Notes under the pieces: model-generated | Seen by the model: the letters and a program-made list of their open reading frames with translations, nothing else | Database searches by the model: none | What the model was told of the DNA's origin: nothing | Position numbers and translations under genes: made by a program | In this document: in pieces, positions 48,176-58,061 of the stretch | How positions within the stretch are numbered: position 1 is the first letter of the stretch | Layout: each line of letters starts with the position of its first letter | DNA from: Halomonas huangheensis | GTDB taxonomy: Bacteria; Pseudomonadota; Gammaproteobacteria; Pseudomonadales; Halomonadaceae | Assembly (NCBI RefSeq): GCF_001431725.1 | Contig: NZ_CP013106.1 | Coordinates: 4,402,001 to 4,466,000 of the forward strand | Length of the DNA stretch: 64,000 nt | Reading direction: 5' to 3'

Positions 48176-49582
48176 TCAATCCTCCGCCAGCGAGGGCAGC
48201 AATACCTTGAGCTTTCGGGTCAGGGTATTGCGGCCCCAGCCCAGTAACTCGGCGGCTTCACCCTTGCGGCCTCCGGTGTGCTTGAGCGCTGTCTCGATCA
48301 GGATACGCTCGAAGTCGGGTACGGCTTCCTCGAGCAGATGAGTGTGGCCGGCGGCCAGGGCATGATCGGCCCAGTCGCGGAAGGCTTCTCGCCAATCTCC
48401 GGTAGCAATACTGCTTTCCCCGCCCAACAACTCCGGCGGTAGATCTTCGACGAGGATCTCACGACCGGATGCCATCACCGTCAGCCAGCGGCAGGTGTTC
48501 TCCAACTGCCGTACATTACCGGGCCAGTCGACGCGCGTCAGGTGAGCTTCCGCTTCAGGGGTCAATACCTTGACGTCAGTTGCCAGCTCACGAGCGGCCT
48601 CGGCAAGGAAGTGCCGAGTCAGCCGTGGAATGTCCTCACGCCGCTGGGATAGACGCGGTAAGTGAACCCGAATCACATTAAGACGATGGAAAAGATCCTC
48701 ACGGAAACGTCCGTCGTCGACCAGGGTTTCGAGGTTCTGATGGGTTGCGGCGATGATGCGCACGTCAACCTTGACCGGAGTATGTCCACCGACGCGATAG
48801 AATTCGCCATCTGCCAGCACACGCAACAAGCGAGTCTGGGTCTCGGCAGGCATGTCACCAATCTCGTCGAGAAACAGGGTACCGCCATTGGCCTGCTCGA
48901 AACGTCCCTGACGCTGCGCCGCAGCACCGGTAAAGGCTCCCTTCTCATGACCGAAGAGTTCCGACTCGATCAAGTCACGGGGAATTGCCGCCATGTTCAG
49001 GGCAATGAAGGGCTGCCCTGCACGAGGACTGTGCTGGTGCAGTGCTCGCGCTACACGCTCCTTACCGGTGCCGGACTCACCATTGATCAGCACCGTGATA
49101 TGCGAATGGGCAAGGCGACCGATGGCTCGGAAGACCTCCTGCATCGCCGGCGCTTCACCGATGATCTCGGTATCCATACCTTCTGGAACAGACACCGGGC
49201 GCTGACGCTCGCGAGCATGTGCCACCGCGCGACGTACCAACGCCAGCGCTTCATCGACATCGAACGGCTTTGGCAGGTACTCGAACGCTCCGCCTTGATA
49301 GGATGCGACGGCGCTATCCAGATCCGAGTGCGCGGTCATGACAATCACCGGCAGCTCAGGGTGCACCTCCTGTACTCGCGACAACAGATCGAGGCCATCG
49401 ATCCCGGGCATACGAATATCGGTCACCAGCACATCAGGCGGGTCCTGCAACAAGCGGTCGAGAACACGATCGGCACGATCAATGGTTTCTACATCGAGAT
49501 CGGGCTGCGCCAGGGCGCGCTCCAGCACCCAGCGAATGGCACGATCATCATCGACGATTACAATGCGTGCAGCATCAGTCAT
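48176..49582 (-). CDS. ntrC: Nitrogen regulation response regulator NtrC
   Basis: A 468-residue protein. Receiver domain with Asp55 (VLVTDIRMPGIDGL), AAA+ domain with NGESGTGKE and sigma-54 loop HEKGAFTGA, and a C-terminal Fis-type helix-turn-helix (GRKGEAAELLGWGRNTLTRKL). NtrC-P activates sigma-54 promoters such as glnA under nitrogen limitation. It overlaps ntrB by eight bases. Confidence 0.97.
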   Translation of the reverse strand: MTDAARIVIVDDDRAIRWVLERALAQPDLDVETIDRADRVLDRLLQDPPDVLVTDIRMPGIDGLDLLSRVQEVHPELPVIVMTAHSDLDSAVASYQGGAFEYLPKPFDVDEALALVRRAVAHARERQRPVSVPEGMDTEIIGEAPAMQEVFRAIGRLAHSHITVLINGESGTGKERVARALHQHSPRAGQPFIALNMAAIPRDLIESELFGHEKGAFTGAAAQRQGRFEQANGGTLFLDEIGDMPAETQTRLLRVLADGEFYRVGGHTPVKVDVRIIAATHQNLETLVDDGRFREDLFHRLNVIRVHLPRLSQRREDIPRLTRHFLAEAARELATDVKVLTPEAEAHLTRVDWPGNVRQLENTCRWLTVMASGREILVEDLPPELLGGESSIATGDWREAFRDWADHALAAGHTHLLEEAVPDFERILIETALKHTGGRKGEAAELLGWGRNTLTRKLKVLLPSLAED

Positions 49583-50624
49583 GACGCTTCTCCAGCGGAA
49601 TCAGCAGTCGGAATTCGGTGCGCCCGGGCTCGGATTCGCACTCGATGAGGCCCTGGTGTTGATGCAGGATCGATTGAGCAATGGACAATCCCAGTCCACT
49701 GCCCTCTGCACGGCCTGACACCATGGGGTAGAAAAGGGTTTCGCGCAGCTCCTGCGGAATGCCGGGACCGTTATCGATCACGCTCAGCTCACAGACAAGG
49801 CGATGACGGCGGCTGCCAAGGGTAAACTGGCGCCGCGCACGCGTGCGCAGTTGCAGCGTTGGTTGCGGCGTCTCGGACTCGGTGATCGCCTGCACCGCGT
49901 TGCGCGCTACATTGAGCACCGCTTGAATCAGTTGTGCTTCATCACCGTGCAGTTCAGGCAGGCTAGGATCGTAGTCGCGCTCCATGGTCACACCGGGCTG
50001 CTCGACCAACAGCAACGAACGCACTCGTTCCAGCACACGGTGGATATTGAGTGGCTCATTGCGACTGATGCGATTGGGCCCCAACATCGAATCCACCAGG
50101 TCGCGCAGACGATCGACCTCTTCGATGATGATGCGGGTGAACTCCTTCAGTTGAGGCTCACCCTCAAGGTCACGCTCGAGTAGCTGGGCCGCACCACGAA
50201 TGCCTCCCAGCGGATTCTTGACTTCATGAGCCAACCCTCGCGCCAGCACCTTCATGGTTTCCTGACGCGACTGCAGGGCTTCCTCGCGTGAAATGCGCAG
50301 CAGGCGGTCACGCGGCTCCATTTCCAACAGCAATTCGTCTTCCGATAGCGGTGTTACGGTGTAATCAACCGTCATCGGTTCGCCGCCGTTCAGGCAAATT
50401 CGGGCTTCGCGCTGAGTATAGGGGTGCAGCGCATCACGTGCCCTGGACAACACCTCCGCGATGTCTTCCTCACCGCCCAGCAACTCGGGCAGGCTGCGAC
50501 CATCCATGCGCGTCAGACTGATCGCCAACAGTGACTCAGCCGCGGGATTCATCCACGTCAATTTGAGCTCTCTGTCGAGCAACAGTACAGCGGTAGTGAG
50601 GTGTTCAGTGATGCCTTGCGTCAT
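49575..50624 (-). CDS. ntrB: Nitrogen sensor histidine kinase NtrB
   Basis: A 349-residue cytoplasmic kinase. An N-terminal PAS domain (LTTAVLLLDRELKLTWMNPA) is followed by a dimerisation helix with the phosphorylated His in GLAHEVKNPLGGIRGAAQ, and an ATPase domain with NVARNAVQA, DNGPGIP and GSGLGLSIAQSI. It phosphorylates or dephosphorylates NtrC under PII control. The start at 50624 (MTQGITEHLT) is chosen by family length; an in-frame upstream extension is unsupported. Confidence 0.95.
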   Translation of the reverse strand: MTQGITEHLTTAVLLLDRELKLTWMNPAAESLLAISLTRMDGRSLPELLGGEEDIAEVLSRARDALHPYTQREARICLNGGEPMTVDYTVTPLSEDELLLEMEPRDRLLRISREEALQSRQETMKVLARGLAHEVKNPLGGIRGAAQLLERDLEGEPQLKEFTRIIIEEVDRLRDLVDSMLGPNRISRNEPLNIHRVLERVRSLLLVEQPGVTMERDYDPSLPELHGDEAQLIQAVLNVARNAVQAITESETPQPTLQLRTRARRQFTLGSRRHRLVCELSVIDNGPGIPQELRETLFYPMVSGRAEGSGLGLSIAQSILHQHQGLIECESEPGRTEFRLLIPLEKRHD

Positions 50625-51053
50625 GTTGATTCCCGTCAGGTGACAACCCAGCCGACTCATTGCCTTCCATGCCGTGGCCAAGCCTTCAGATGTCACGTCT
50701 CTGTAGCGGAGATAACACTGCAAGAAGTGGGCCATGCTTGCCAGAACAGACTCGACGAGCCTTCAAAACCACAACCAGGCGCATCAACACCCCAGACAAG
50801 CGCCCTGACCTTCTCTACGGCAGAACACCAGCACGGCGTACAGAGCGTTATACGCACCATCTTAGTGCACTCATATGGTGCAGCGCGAGAGCCACCGTAC
50901 TGCTCTGGGGCAACAGAACTGTACCTCAGGAGCTGGACCACGCTGACACGGCACCAGTGTCGAGCACCCGTGCTGATACTGGTGACGATCGGCAATGGTC
51001 GCGAACACCAGTCGCCAACCCCCTGTCGCTAACCCCTGTCGCTAGCCTCAAAC
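50625..51053. other. Spacer between glnA terminator and ntrB
   Basis: About 430 bases with no convincing gene. It holds two overlapping NtrC boxes (50853-50882). On the plus strand a short direct repeat CCCCTGTCGCTA occurs in tandem near 51020-51045. No clean sigma-70 or sigma-54 promoter could be read with confidence. Confidence 0.5.
50853..50882 (-). promoter_or_regulatory. Overlapping NtrC boxes upstream of ntrBC
   Basis: Two GCAC-N7-GTGC dyads share the central GTGCAC: one centred at 50861 and one at 50874, 13 bases apart. Each fits the NtrC consensus TGCACC-N5-GGTGCA closely. About 240 bases upstream of ntrB, they suggest autoregulation of ntrBC. Confidence 0.75.
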
Positions 51054-51090
51054 GCAAACCGGCCCCGCCTATCTGGCGGGGCCGGTTTGC
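51054..51090 (-). terminator. Rho-independent terminator after glnA
   Basis: A perfect 16-base inverted repeat (GCAAACCGGCCCCGCC and complement, 5-base loop), 43 bases after the glnA stop. On the minus strand it is followed by GTTTG, a partial T-run. It separates glnA from ntrBC. Confidence 0.85.
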
Positions 51091-51133
51091 AGGACTGTTG
51101 CCGCAGAGCGCTCCCTAAAGGAGCGCAAACGGA

Positions 51134-52540
51134 TCAGCAGCTGTAGTACATATCGAACTCGATCGGGTGAGTCGCCATGCGAATACGCTCGACATCCTCG
51201 AACTTGAGTTCGATGTAGGCATCGATCATATCGTCGGTGAACACACCACCTTCGGTCAGGAAGGCACGATCCGCATCCAGCGCCGCCAGAGCCTGGTCCA
51301 GGCTCTCGGCCACGGTCGGCACGGCCTTGCCTTCTTCCGGAGGCAGGTCATACAGATTCTTGTCCATGGCATCGCCGGGATGAATCTTGTTCTTGATGCC
51401 GTCGATACCCGCCATCAGCAGCGCCGCGAAACACAGGTAAGGGTTGGCAGTCGGGTCCGGGAAACGGGCTTCAACACGCTTGGCCTTGGGGCTGGAGGTA
51501 TACGGAATACGGATGGAGGCAGAGCGGTTACGGGCACTGTAGGCCAGCATAACCGGTGCTTCGAAGCCCGGCACCAGACGCTTGTAGGAGTTGGTCGAGG
51601 CATTGGTGAAGGCGTTCAGGGCACGAGCGTGCTTGATCACACCACCGATGTAGTACAGCGCCATGTCCGACAGGCCGGCATACTGGTCGCCAGCGAACTG
51701 GTTGACACCATCCTTCCAGAACGACTGGTGGACATGCATGCCACTACCATTATCGCCAACCAGCGGCTTGGGCATGAAAGTCGCGGTCTTGCCATAGGCG
51801 TGGGCCACGTTATGCACGACGTACTTCAGGGCCTGAACCTCGTCGGCCTTCTTGACCAGAGTGTTGAAGGCAACACCGATCTCATTCTGCCCCGCGTTGC
51901 CCACCTCATGGTGGTGCACTTCGACCTTCTGGCCAACGGCCTCGAGGGTATTACACATCGCGCCACGCATATCGTGGAAGCTGTCGACCGGCGGAACCGG
52001 GAAGTAGCCACCCTTGACGCGCGGACGGTGCGCGAGGTTACCACCTTCGATGGTACGGTCGGTCGCCCAGGCACCTTCCTCGGACGAAATCTTGTACATC
52101 GCGCCTTCAACGTCGGACTTCCAGTGCACTTCATCAAAGATGAAGAATTCAGGCTCTGGACCAAAGAAGGCGGTATCGCCCAGACCAGCGGACTGCAGGA
52201 AGGCCTCGGCACGCTTGGCAATGGAGCGCGGATCACGCTCATAGCCCTGCATGGTCGCTGGCTCGATGATGTCACAGACCAGCACGACGGTGGAATCTTC
52301 GGTGAACGGATCCAGGTAAGCAGTACCGTCTTCCGGGCGCAGGATCATGTCGGATTCGTTGATGCCCTTCCAACCGGAAATCGACGAGCCATCGAACATC
52401 TGGCCATTCTCGAAAAACTCCTCATCCACGTCACGAGCGGGGATGGTGACATGGTGCTCTTTACCGCGAGTATCTGTGAAGCGCAGATCAACCCACTTCA
52501 CATCATGTTCTTCAATCAGGGCAAGCGTCTTATCTGACAT
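51134..52540 (-). CDS. glnA: Glutamine synthetase type I
   Basis: A 468-residue GSI-beta enzyme. [16 protein letters not shown], catalytic [27 protein letters not shown], the nucleotide loop region and the adenylylation-site motif [11 protein letters not shown] (Tyr modified by GlnE) are present. It makes glutamine from glutamate, ammonia and ATP. GGAGG lies seven bases before the ATG at 52540. Transcription is probably from a sigma-54 promoter at 52722-52737 with NtrC boxes further upstream. Confidence 0.98.
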   Translation of the reverse strand: MSDKTLALIEEHDVKWVDLRFTDTRGKEHHVTIPARDVDEEFFENGQMFDGSSISGWKGINESDMILRPEDGTAYLDPFTEDSTVVLVCDIIEPATMQGYERDPRSIAKRAEAFLQSAGLGDTAFFGPEPEFFIFDEVHWKSDVEGAMYKISSEEGAWATDRTIEGGNLAHRPRVKGGYFPVPPVDSFHDMRGAMCNTLEAVGQKVEVHHHEVGNAGQNEIGVAFNTLVKKADEVQALKYVVHNVAHAYGKTATFMPKPLVGDNGSGMHVHQSFWKDGVNQFAGDQYAGLSDMALYYIGGVIKHARALNAFTNASTNSYKRLVPGFEAPVMLAYSARNRSASIRIPYTSSPKAKRVEARFPDPTANPYLCFAALLMAGIDGIKNKIHPGDAMDKNLYDLPPEEGKAVPTVAESLDQALAALDADRAFLTEGGVFTDDMIDAYIELKFEDVERIRMATHPIEFDMYYSC

Positions 52541-52721
52541 GTGGTCCTCCACGTTGAACTTGTGTCGTAACTCGAGTCTTGCGACGAATCGGCAATAACA
52601 TGTCACCGACTCCAGAGTAGGGATATTCCCTGCTTCTTTCGGGGTACTGGAACTGTTGTAGCACGCCCCCGGGCGACTGCCCACGGCGACATGCGCGACA
52701 CGATGACACTGACAGTCATAA

Positions 52722-52737
52722 TGCAGGCACCATGCCA
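52722..52737 (-). promoter_or_regulatory. Sigma-54 promoter of glnA
   Basis: The minus strand reads TGGCATGGTGCCTGCA, matching TGGCACG-N4-TTGCA at all but two positions with exact GG-N10-GC spacing. The predicted start is near 52711, giving a leader of about 170 bases. Confidence 0.8.
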
Positions 52738-52869
52738 AGTCTGCACCATCGTGAAGACAATAATCAGCAATTCGATGATTTTCATGAAAAAATTACTATG
52801 GCCAAAATTGCTCCACAATGGTTCATATGGCAGATAGGTCCAATTTACGGTGTCGAACACCCGACAATC

Positions 52870-52916
52870 TGCACCAATATAGTGCCTCGCCCCCTATGTC
52901 GCACCAATGTAGTGCT
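52870..52916. promoter_or_regulatory. Tandem NtrC boxes upstream of glnA
   Basis: TGCACCAATATAGTGC (52870-52885) and CGCACCAATGTAGTGC (52900-52915) each contain GCAC-N7-GTGC. The centres are 30 bases apart, about three helical turns, as required for cooperative NtrC binding. They lie about 165-200 bases upstream of the predicted glnA start. Confidence 0.85.
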
Positions 52917-53055
52917 ATCGACACTTCCGCGTATTCCGAATGTAAACTATCTCTTGTCGTGCTCTCGACTGGCACCAAACGCAACACAAGGATACACTTC
53001 ATTACGTAACATCCGATCATCCCGGTGGCCGACCCGGCCAGCTCGGAGCGTCATC

Positions 53056-53610
53056 TTGAAAACAAGCCTGATCATCGATGCGAGGTCCACGGGAAGTGCG
53101 CTTTCCTCGATACTCGCCAGTATTACCCGCCTTTCTTCTGACCATGGCAGAAGCGAGATACTGCTGGTAGACGATGGCGTTCTTGATCAGCACAATCATG
53201 ACCTGATCGGCAGCGACGTCCGAGTTGTTCGCTGCCGACACACGACACTTGGCCAACGCCTGAATATGGGCGCGTCCCATAGTCAAGGACATATGCTCGG
53301 CTTCTGCCAGAATACCCTTGATTCCTGCTGGGTAGCGCGGATGCTGGCTGCAGCAGAGGAACGCGCCGATCTTGCTGAGTGCATGAACTCGATCAACGGC
53401 AATCCATTGATCGAAATGCACCCACTACAACGCCGACTGGCCAACTGGCTACGCTGGCACTCTCACCACTCAGCCCGGGCACTGGGGGTAGAGCGAACCT
53501 GGTTTGACCGCCTGGGTGGCTTCGACCCGAAGCTGGAAGATGACGCCATGGAGGATCTCGCCATGCGCCTGAAGGCGTGCCGAGCCAATATCGTTACCCA
53601 AGGCATATAG
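53056..53610 (+). CDS. Glycosyltransferase family 2-like protein, probably without the DxD motif
   Basis: A 184-residue product from a TTG at 53056 with GGAG seven bases upstream (MKTSLIIDARSTGSALSSIL); the upstream part of the frame overlaps the glnA control region and is implausible. The N-terminal half resembles a GT-A fold (SEILLVDDG, RHTTLGQRLNMGASHSQG). Where GT2 enzymes have a nucleotide-sugar DxD, the sequence reads GFCQNTLD. The C-terminal half, RTWFDRLGGFDPKLEDDAMEDL, matches the GGF-E acceptor region. Probably an atypical or non-catalytic member. Confidence 0.6.
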   Translation: MKTSLIIDARSTGSALSSILASITRLSSDHGRSEILLVDDGVLDQHNHDLIGSDVRVVRCRHTTLGQRLNMGASHSQGHMLGFCQNTLDSCWVARMLAAAEERADLAECMNSINGNPLIEMHPLQRRLANWLRWHSHHSARALGVERTWFDRLGGFDPKLEDDAMEDLAMRLKACRANIVTQGI

Positions 53611-53937
53611 CCGAACAGAAAGAATGAACTGACAAGTGGAAAGAAAGAACTGCAGAAAAAACTGCAAGCACCTGCAGATGGCGCTCAAACTCGATACCAT
53701 GTGACGCTGATTGGTCCGCCCTCACACTTCCCCATATTGACAGAAACGGATGCCTTCGCTACTCGAAGGAGCCAAAAAGCGACCATTCGCGACATTTATC
53801 GCGTTTTCAGTTTCCATGTAGTCCGCTGAATCCATTGATAGTTCTGGATTCCCGCAAAAATGAGCCACTATAGAACTGGTAGCCGTAACGGCCCAGGCAC
53901 TATAATGCTGCCCCAATTTTCCCAGCAGGATCGCGTC
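53611..53937. other. Leader region of typA
   Basis: No gene is seen. A TATAAT at 53901-53906 just ahead of the GTG start could be the typA -10 element; no good -35 is at standard distance. Several CTGCA words occur near 53652-53680 without clear structure. Confidence 0.45.
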
Positions 53938-55764
53938 GTGATCGAGAATCTTCGCAACATAGCCATCATCGCTCACGTCGACCACGGCAAAACTACCCTG
54001 GTCGACAAGCTGCTCAGTCAGTCCGGCACCCTCGACCGCAAGGCCGAAGGTCAAGAGCGGATCATGGACTCCAATGACCAGGAAAAGGAACGTGGCATCA
54101 CCATCCTGGCCAAGAACACCGCGATCCGCTGGAGCTCTCCTGACGGTCAGGACTACCACATCAATATCGTCGACACCCCCGGGCACGCCGACTTCGGTGG
54201 TGAGGTCGAGCGTGTGATGTCGATGGTCGACTCGGTTCTACTGTTGGTCGATGCCGTTGATGGTCCCATGCCGCAGACCCGTTTCGTCACTCAGAAGGCC
54301 TTCGACCAGGGCCTGCGCCCGATCGTGGTCGTCAACAAGATTGATCGCCCCGGCGCTCGCCCTGACTGGGTCATCGACCAGATTTTCGACCTGTTCGATA
54401 ACCTCGGTGCTTCCGATGAGCAGCTCGATTTTCCGATCATCTACTGCTCTGCCCTCAATGGCATCGCTGGTCCCGAGCCTGATCAACTGGCCGAGGACAT
54501 GTCTCCGATGTTCCAGTCGATCGTCGATATCGTCGAGCCGCCGAAGGTTGAGCTCGATGGCCCGCTGCAGATGCAGATCTCGGCACTGGACTACTCCAGC
54601 TATGTCGGCGTTATCGGTCTTGGCCGCATCTCTCGCGGCGCCATGTCGACCAACCAGCAGGTCGTGGTCGTCAACAAGGAAGGCCAGTCTCGCCGTGGCA
54701 AGATTGGTCAGGTCATGACCCATATGGGGCTCGAGCGGGTTCCGACCCAGCAGGCCACTGCAGGGGATATCGTCTGCATCACGGGTATTGATGATCTGGC
54801 CATCTCGGACACCATCTGTGACCCTGCCGCCGTCGAAGCCCTACCGCCGTTGACTGTCGATGAGCCGACCGTGTCCATGACCTTCCAGGTCAATGACTCT
54901 CCCTTCGCCGGCAAGGATGGCAAGTTCGTCACCAGCCGCAATATCAAGGACCGTCTCGATCAGGAGCTGATCCACAACGTTGCACTGCGCGTTGAGCAAG
55001 GCGATTCACCGGAGAAGTTCATTGTCTCGGGACGTGGTGAGCTTCACCTCTCGGTATTGATCGAAGGCATGCGTCGTGAAGGCTTCGAGTTGGCCGTTGG
55101 CCGCCCTGAAGTCATCATCCGTGAAATCGACGGTCAGAAGCAGGAGCCGTACGAAGAAGTCATCATCGACTGCGAGGAGCAGCACCAAGGCTCGATCATG
55201 GAAGAGCTCGGCTACCGCAAGGGTGAGCTCAAGAACATGAACCCGGATGGCAAGGGACGCGTGCGTCTCGACTTCATCATCCCGGCACGCGGTCTGATCG
55301 GCTTCCGTGGTCAGTTCCTGACCCTGACATCCGGTACCGGCATCCTTACCAGCCGCTTTGTTCACTATGGCGCCCTGCGTCCCGAGGCATCCATCGAGCG
55401 TCGCAACGGAGTGCTGGTGTCCATGGTTCCCGGCAAGGCCCTGGCCTATGCACTGTATGCCCTGCAGGAGCGTGGCAAGCTGATCATCGATCACGGCACC
55501 GAGGTCTACGAAGGCATGCTGGTTGGCATCAACAACCGTGCCAACGATATGGTCGTCAATCCGACCAAGGGCAAGAAGCTGGATAACATGCGCGCCTCTG
55601 GTAACGATGAAAACATCGTGCTCACGCCGCCGGTCCGCTTCACCCTTGAGCAGGCCATCGAGTTCCTTGATGATGACGAACTGGTCGAGATCACTCCCAA
55701 CCATATCCGTCTGCGCAAGAAGTTCCTGACCGAGAACGAACGCAAGCGCGCCGGCAAGAAGTAA
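53938..55764 (+). CDS. typA: Ribosome-dependent GTPase TypA/BipA
   Basis: A 608-residue translational GTPase. G1 AHVDHGKTT, switch [18 protein letters not shown]4 [12 protein letters not shown], the EF-G-like domains II, III and V, and the C-terminal domain [13 protein letters not shown] are conserved. It supports 50S assembly and growth in cold and stress. I choose the GTG at 53938 ([15 protein letters not shown]), which matches the E. coli start and has AGGA eight bases upstream; a candidate promoter -10 overlaps the upstream ATG at 53905, which argues against that start. Confidence 0.96.
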   Translation: MIENLRNIAIIAHVDHGKTTLVDKLLSQSGTLDRKAEGQERIMDSNDQEKERGITILAKNTAIRWSSPDGQDYHINIVDTPGHADFGGEVERVMSMVDSVLLLVDAVDGPMPQTRFVTQKAFDQGLRPIVVVNKIDRPGARPDWVIDQIFDLFDNLGASDEQLDFPIIYCSALNGIAGPEPDQLAEDMSPMFQSIVDIVEPPKVELDGPLQMQISALDYSSYVGVIGLGRISRGAMSTNQQVVVVNKEGQSRRGKIGQVMTHMGLERVPTQQATAGDIVCITGIDDLAISDTICDPAAVEALPPLTVDEPTVSMTFQVNDSPFAGKDGKFVTSRNIKDRLDQELIHNVALRVEQGDSPEKFIVSGRGELHLSVLIEGMRREGFELAVGRPEVIIREIDGQKQEPYEEVIIDCEEQHQGSIMEELGYRKGELKNMNPDGKGRVRLDFIIPARGLIGFRGQFLTLTSGTGILTSRFVHYGALRPEASIERRNGVLVSMVPGKALAYALYALQERGKLIIDHGTEVYEGMLVGINNRANDMVVNPTKGKKLDNMRASGNDENIVLTPPVRFTLEQAIEFLDDDELVEITPNHIRLRKKFLTENERKRAGKK

Positions 55765-55772
55765 CGCCTCGC

Positions 55773-55805
55773 TCCCGTCCAGCGTTCCGGTTGCGTTGGA
55801 CGGGA
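55773..55805 (+). terminator. Hairpin after typA
   Basis: TCCCGTCCA/TGGACGGGA arms around a 15-base loop, eight bases after the stop. No T-run follows; it may protect the 3' end or act as a weak terminator. Confidence 0.5.
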
Positions 55806-55918
55806 AGTCTCGTGGGAAGGATGCACGATGCACAGCAACACGTGTGGCTTGGGGCTATGCTTATGACATACTTGGTCATTGACCGAGCCTGATCATTGAA
55901 AAACAAGGAGCATCCTGC

Positions 55919-56221
55919 ATGCACAAGCATGTCGAATGGGACGACCCAGGCGCAGACAGCGTCGAGAAGTACTTCGCTGACAAGCCCGACGAGTATCCGA
56001 CTGCACATATCGGCAGCATCATTGCTGGCCGTTATCACGGCTACTCCGTACGTGTCCGCGTCGAAGCCCGTGTCGAGGATGTCAGTATCGGCAATGTCGT
56101 AGCATTGATTTCGGTACGCACTGGCGAGCGTACCAAGAATACCGGAGAGCTGGGCATCGGTGATACGGTGCGTCTCCCTGACAACCTGCGGGCACTTGCT
56201 CCTCACGTCGCCGGCAAATAA
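55919..56221 (+). CDS. Small conserved-looking hypothetical protein
   Basis: A 100-residue protein preceded by AAGGAG nine bases before the ATG. It is hydrophilic, with a DPGADSVEKYFADKPDEYP segment, then beta-rich sequence (GYSVRVRVEARVEDVSIGNV) and a Leu/Pro end. No signal peptide or membrane helix. I do not recognise the family. It stands alone between typA and a hairpin at 56243-56269. Confidence 0.7.
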   Translation: MHKHVEWDDPGADSVEKYFADKPDEYPTAHIGSIIAGRYHGYSVRVRVEARVEDVSIGNVVALISVRTGERTKNTGELGIGDTVRLPDNLRALAPHVAGK

Positions 56222-56553
56222 TCCCCTCCGCCCTATCTCGAATCACTGGCCACCCCCTGTGGCCGGTGATCCAGTTGTGCTCTTTCCATGCAGACCTGAG
56301 CCGTCTTCACTCAGCCCTGGGGTGCCAGCACCATGCCGGACACCCCGCCCGGCTCTCCCCTCTCGAAAAATCCGACGTCATCACAGCCAATACCACCAGC
56401 CCCCTCCGCCAACGAGGGCTTAACGCTCCACGACTAGCCATATAGCGTGCAGTTGTCGCAAAGTGGGGGCATCCGAGTATTGTACCCGGACAATTGGCGA
56501 GCCAGACTCAAACAAGAAGGACTGGCACGTTTATCACGCCAACGGACCCAGCA
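56222..56553. other. Spacer before the NSS transporter, with hairpin
   Basis: A TCACTGGCCAC/GTGGCCGGTGA stem (one G-T pair, five-base loop) at 56243-56269 probably ends the small gene's transcript, though no T-run follows. The rest is low in structure and shows no credible gene. The promoter of the next gene was not resolved. Confidence 0.5.
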
Positions 56554-58002
56554 ATGAGTACCGATAACGTCTGGACGCACAAGGGCACCTTTCTGCTCGC
56601 TGCCGTGGGATCGGCGGTAGGGCTGGGTAACCTATGGCGCTTCCCGTATCTGGTTGGCGAACATGGCGGCGGAGCCTTCATCGCGGTCTATCTCATCTGT
56701 ATCCTGACCATCGGCACCCCGATTCTGATCGCCGAAATACTGCTTGGGCGCAGCAGTCGGCGAAGTCCGATCATGGGTATGCGCTTTCTGACACGCTGCC
56801 ACGGTACTTCACGTGGCTGGGAGTCGATTGGCTGGCTGAGTGCCTTTTCAGCGATTCTGGTACTGAGCTTCTACTCAGTGATCAGCGGCTGGGCACTGCA
56901 TTACCTGGCTGAAATGCTCACAGGCACTCTACGCAACAGTACCAGTACCAGCCTGCAACGGGACTTTGCAGCGCTACTCACCTCTCCGGCTCTACTGACG
57001 CTGTATCACACCCTGTTCATCGCCGGTTGCGCGCTTATCGTGGCGCGAGGCATTCACCGGGGCCTGGAAAACGCTCTTCGATTGGTGATGCCACTGCTGT
57101 TGGTCATCCTGCTGCTGATTCTGTTCTACGCCAATTCGGTCGGAGACATGTCTGCCGCAGCGCAGTTCATGCTGTCCTTCAACTTCGACCAGTTGAGCCT
57201 GACAGGCTGGCTGGAAGCCCTGGGTCAGTCCTTCTTCACCCTGAGCCTCGGTATGGGCGCGATCATGGCCTATGGCGCGTACATGTCCAGCGAGTCATCA
57301 CTGACGGTGACCGCGCTCAGTATCGCTCTGATCGACACCCTCATCGCGATACTCGCCGGTCTGGCCATCTTCGCGCTGGTGTTCGGAGCAGGCCTGCCCC
57401 CTGACGCAGGCCCGGGACTGATGTTCATCTCGCTGCCACTGGCCTTCTCCGCCATGCCTTATGGTGCTCTGCTCGGCAGCCTGTTCTTCGTACTGGTGCT
57501 GGGGGCTGCCGCCAGTTCCGCAGTGTCGCTTATCGAGCCGGTCGCTGCCTGGCTGGTCGAACGTTTCGAGCTGGCCCGACCTCTCGCTACCGGCCTGGTG
57601 GTGACACTGGCCTGGTTACTGGGGCTGGCCACGGTGTTCAGCTTCAATCTGTGGAAAACCGATAGCCTCTTCCACCAGTGGTTCGGCTCTTCCGCATTCC
57701 ACGTCTTCGAAATGACCAGTCATGTCACGCTGCCGCTATGTGGGCTACTGACAGCCCTGTTCGCCGGCTGGGCACTAACCCCAACCGAATCGACCAGGGA
57801 GATGCATACTCATTCGCACTGGTTGCGCCTGTGGCGACTACTGATCCGCTTCGTCGCCCCCACCGGTGTAGCTTTCGTATTTCTGCGGGCGCTGCCATGG
57901 ATTGAGGGTTATCTGTTGCCGACATTGGGAGCGATAATCATCGTCGGAGCCTTTGCCGCAAGCCGTATTCTTGCCAGTCCCAGGGGAGCGAGTGGAACAT
58001 GA
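56554..58002 (+). CDS. Sodium-dependent transporter of the neurotransmitter:sodium symporter family
   Basis: A 482-residue membrane protein with about 11-12 helices. The TM1 signature VGSAVGLGNLWRFPYLVGEHGGGAF contains the sodium/substrate site, and GMGAIMAYGAYM is the TM6 unwound region. Bacterial NSS proteins import amino acids such as Trp, Leu or Ala with sodium, which fits a halophile. The start at the ATG 56554 (MSTDNVWTHKG) is preferred; an in-frame TTG 20 codons earlier exists. Substrate unknown. Confidence 0.92.
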   Translation: MSTDNVWTHKGTFLLAAVGSAVGLGNLWRFPYLVGEHGGGAFIAVYLICILTIGTPILIAEILLGRSSRRSPIMGMRFLTRCHGTSRGWESIGWLSAFSAILVLSFYSVISGWALHYLAEMLTGTLRNSTSTSLQRDFAALLTSPALLTLYHTLFIAGCALIVARGIHRGLENALRLVMPLLLVILLLILFYANSVGDMSAAAQFMLSFNFDQLSLTGWLEALGQSFFTLSLGMGAIMAYGAYMSSESSLTVTALSIALIDTLIAILAGLAIFALVFGAGLPPDAGPGLMFISLPLAFSAMPYGALLGSLFFVLVLGAAASSAVSLIEPVAAWLVERFELARPLATGLVVTLAWLLGLATVFSFNLWKTDSLFHQWFGSSAFHVFEMTSHVTLPLCGLLTALFAGWALTPTESTREMHTHSHWLRLWRLLIRFVAPTGVAFVFLRALPWIEGYLLPTLGAIIIVGAFAASRILASPRGASGT

Positions 58003-58061
58003 ATTGACCAACTGATCGGCACCTGGGCACTCACACAACCAACAACAATATTTCAGGACTG

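Noticed and set aside
51167-52537. Long open frame on the plus strand opposite glnA (456 codons)
   Set aside because: It is a shadow of the highly biased glnA codons; no ribosome site and no recognisable protein features.
53722-54186. 154-codon minus-strand frame at the start of typA
   Set aside because: Antisense to the conserved GTPase motifs of typA.
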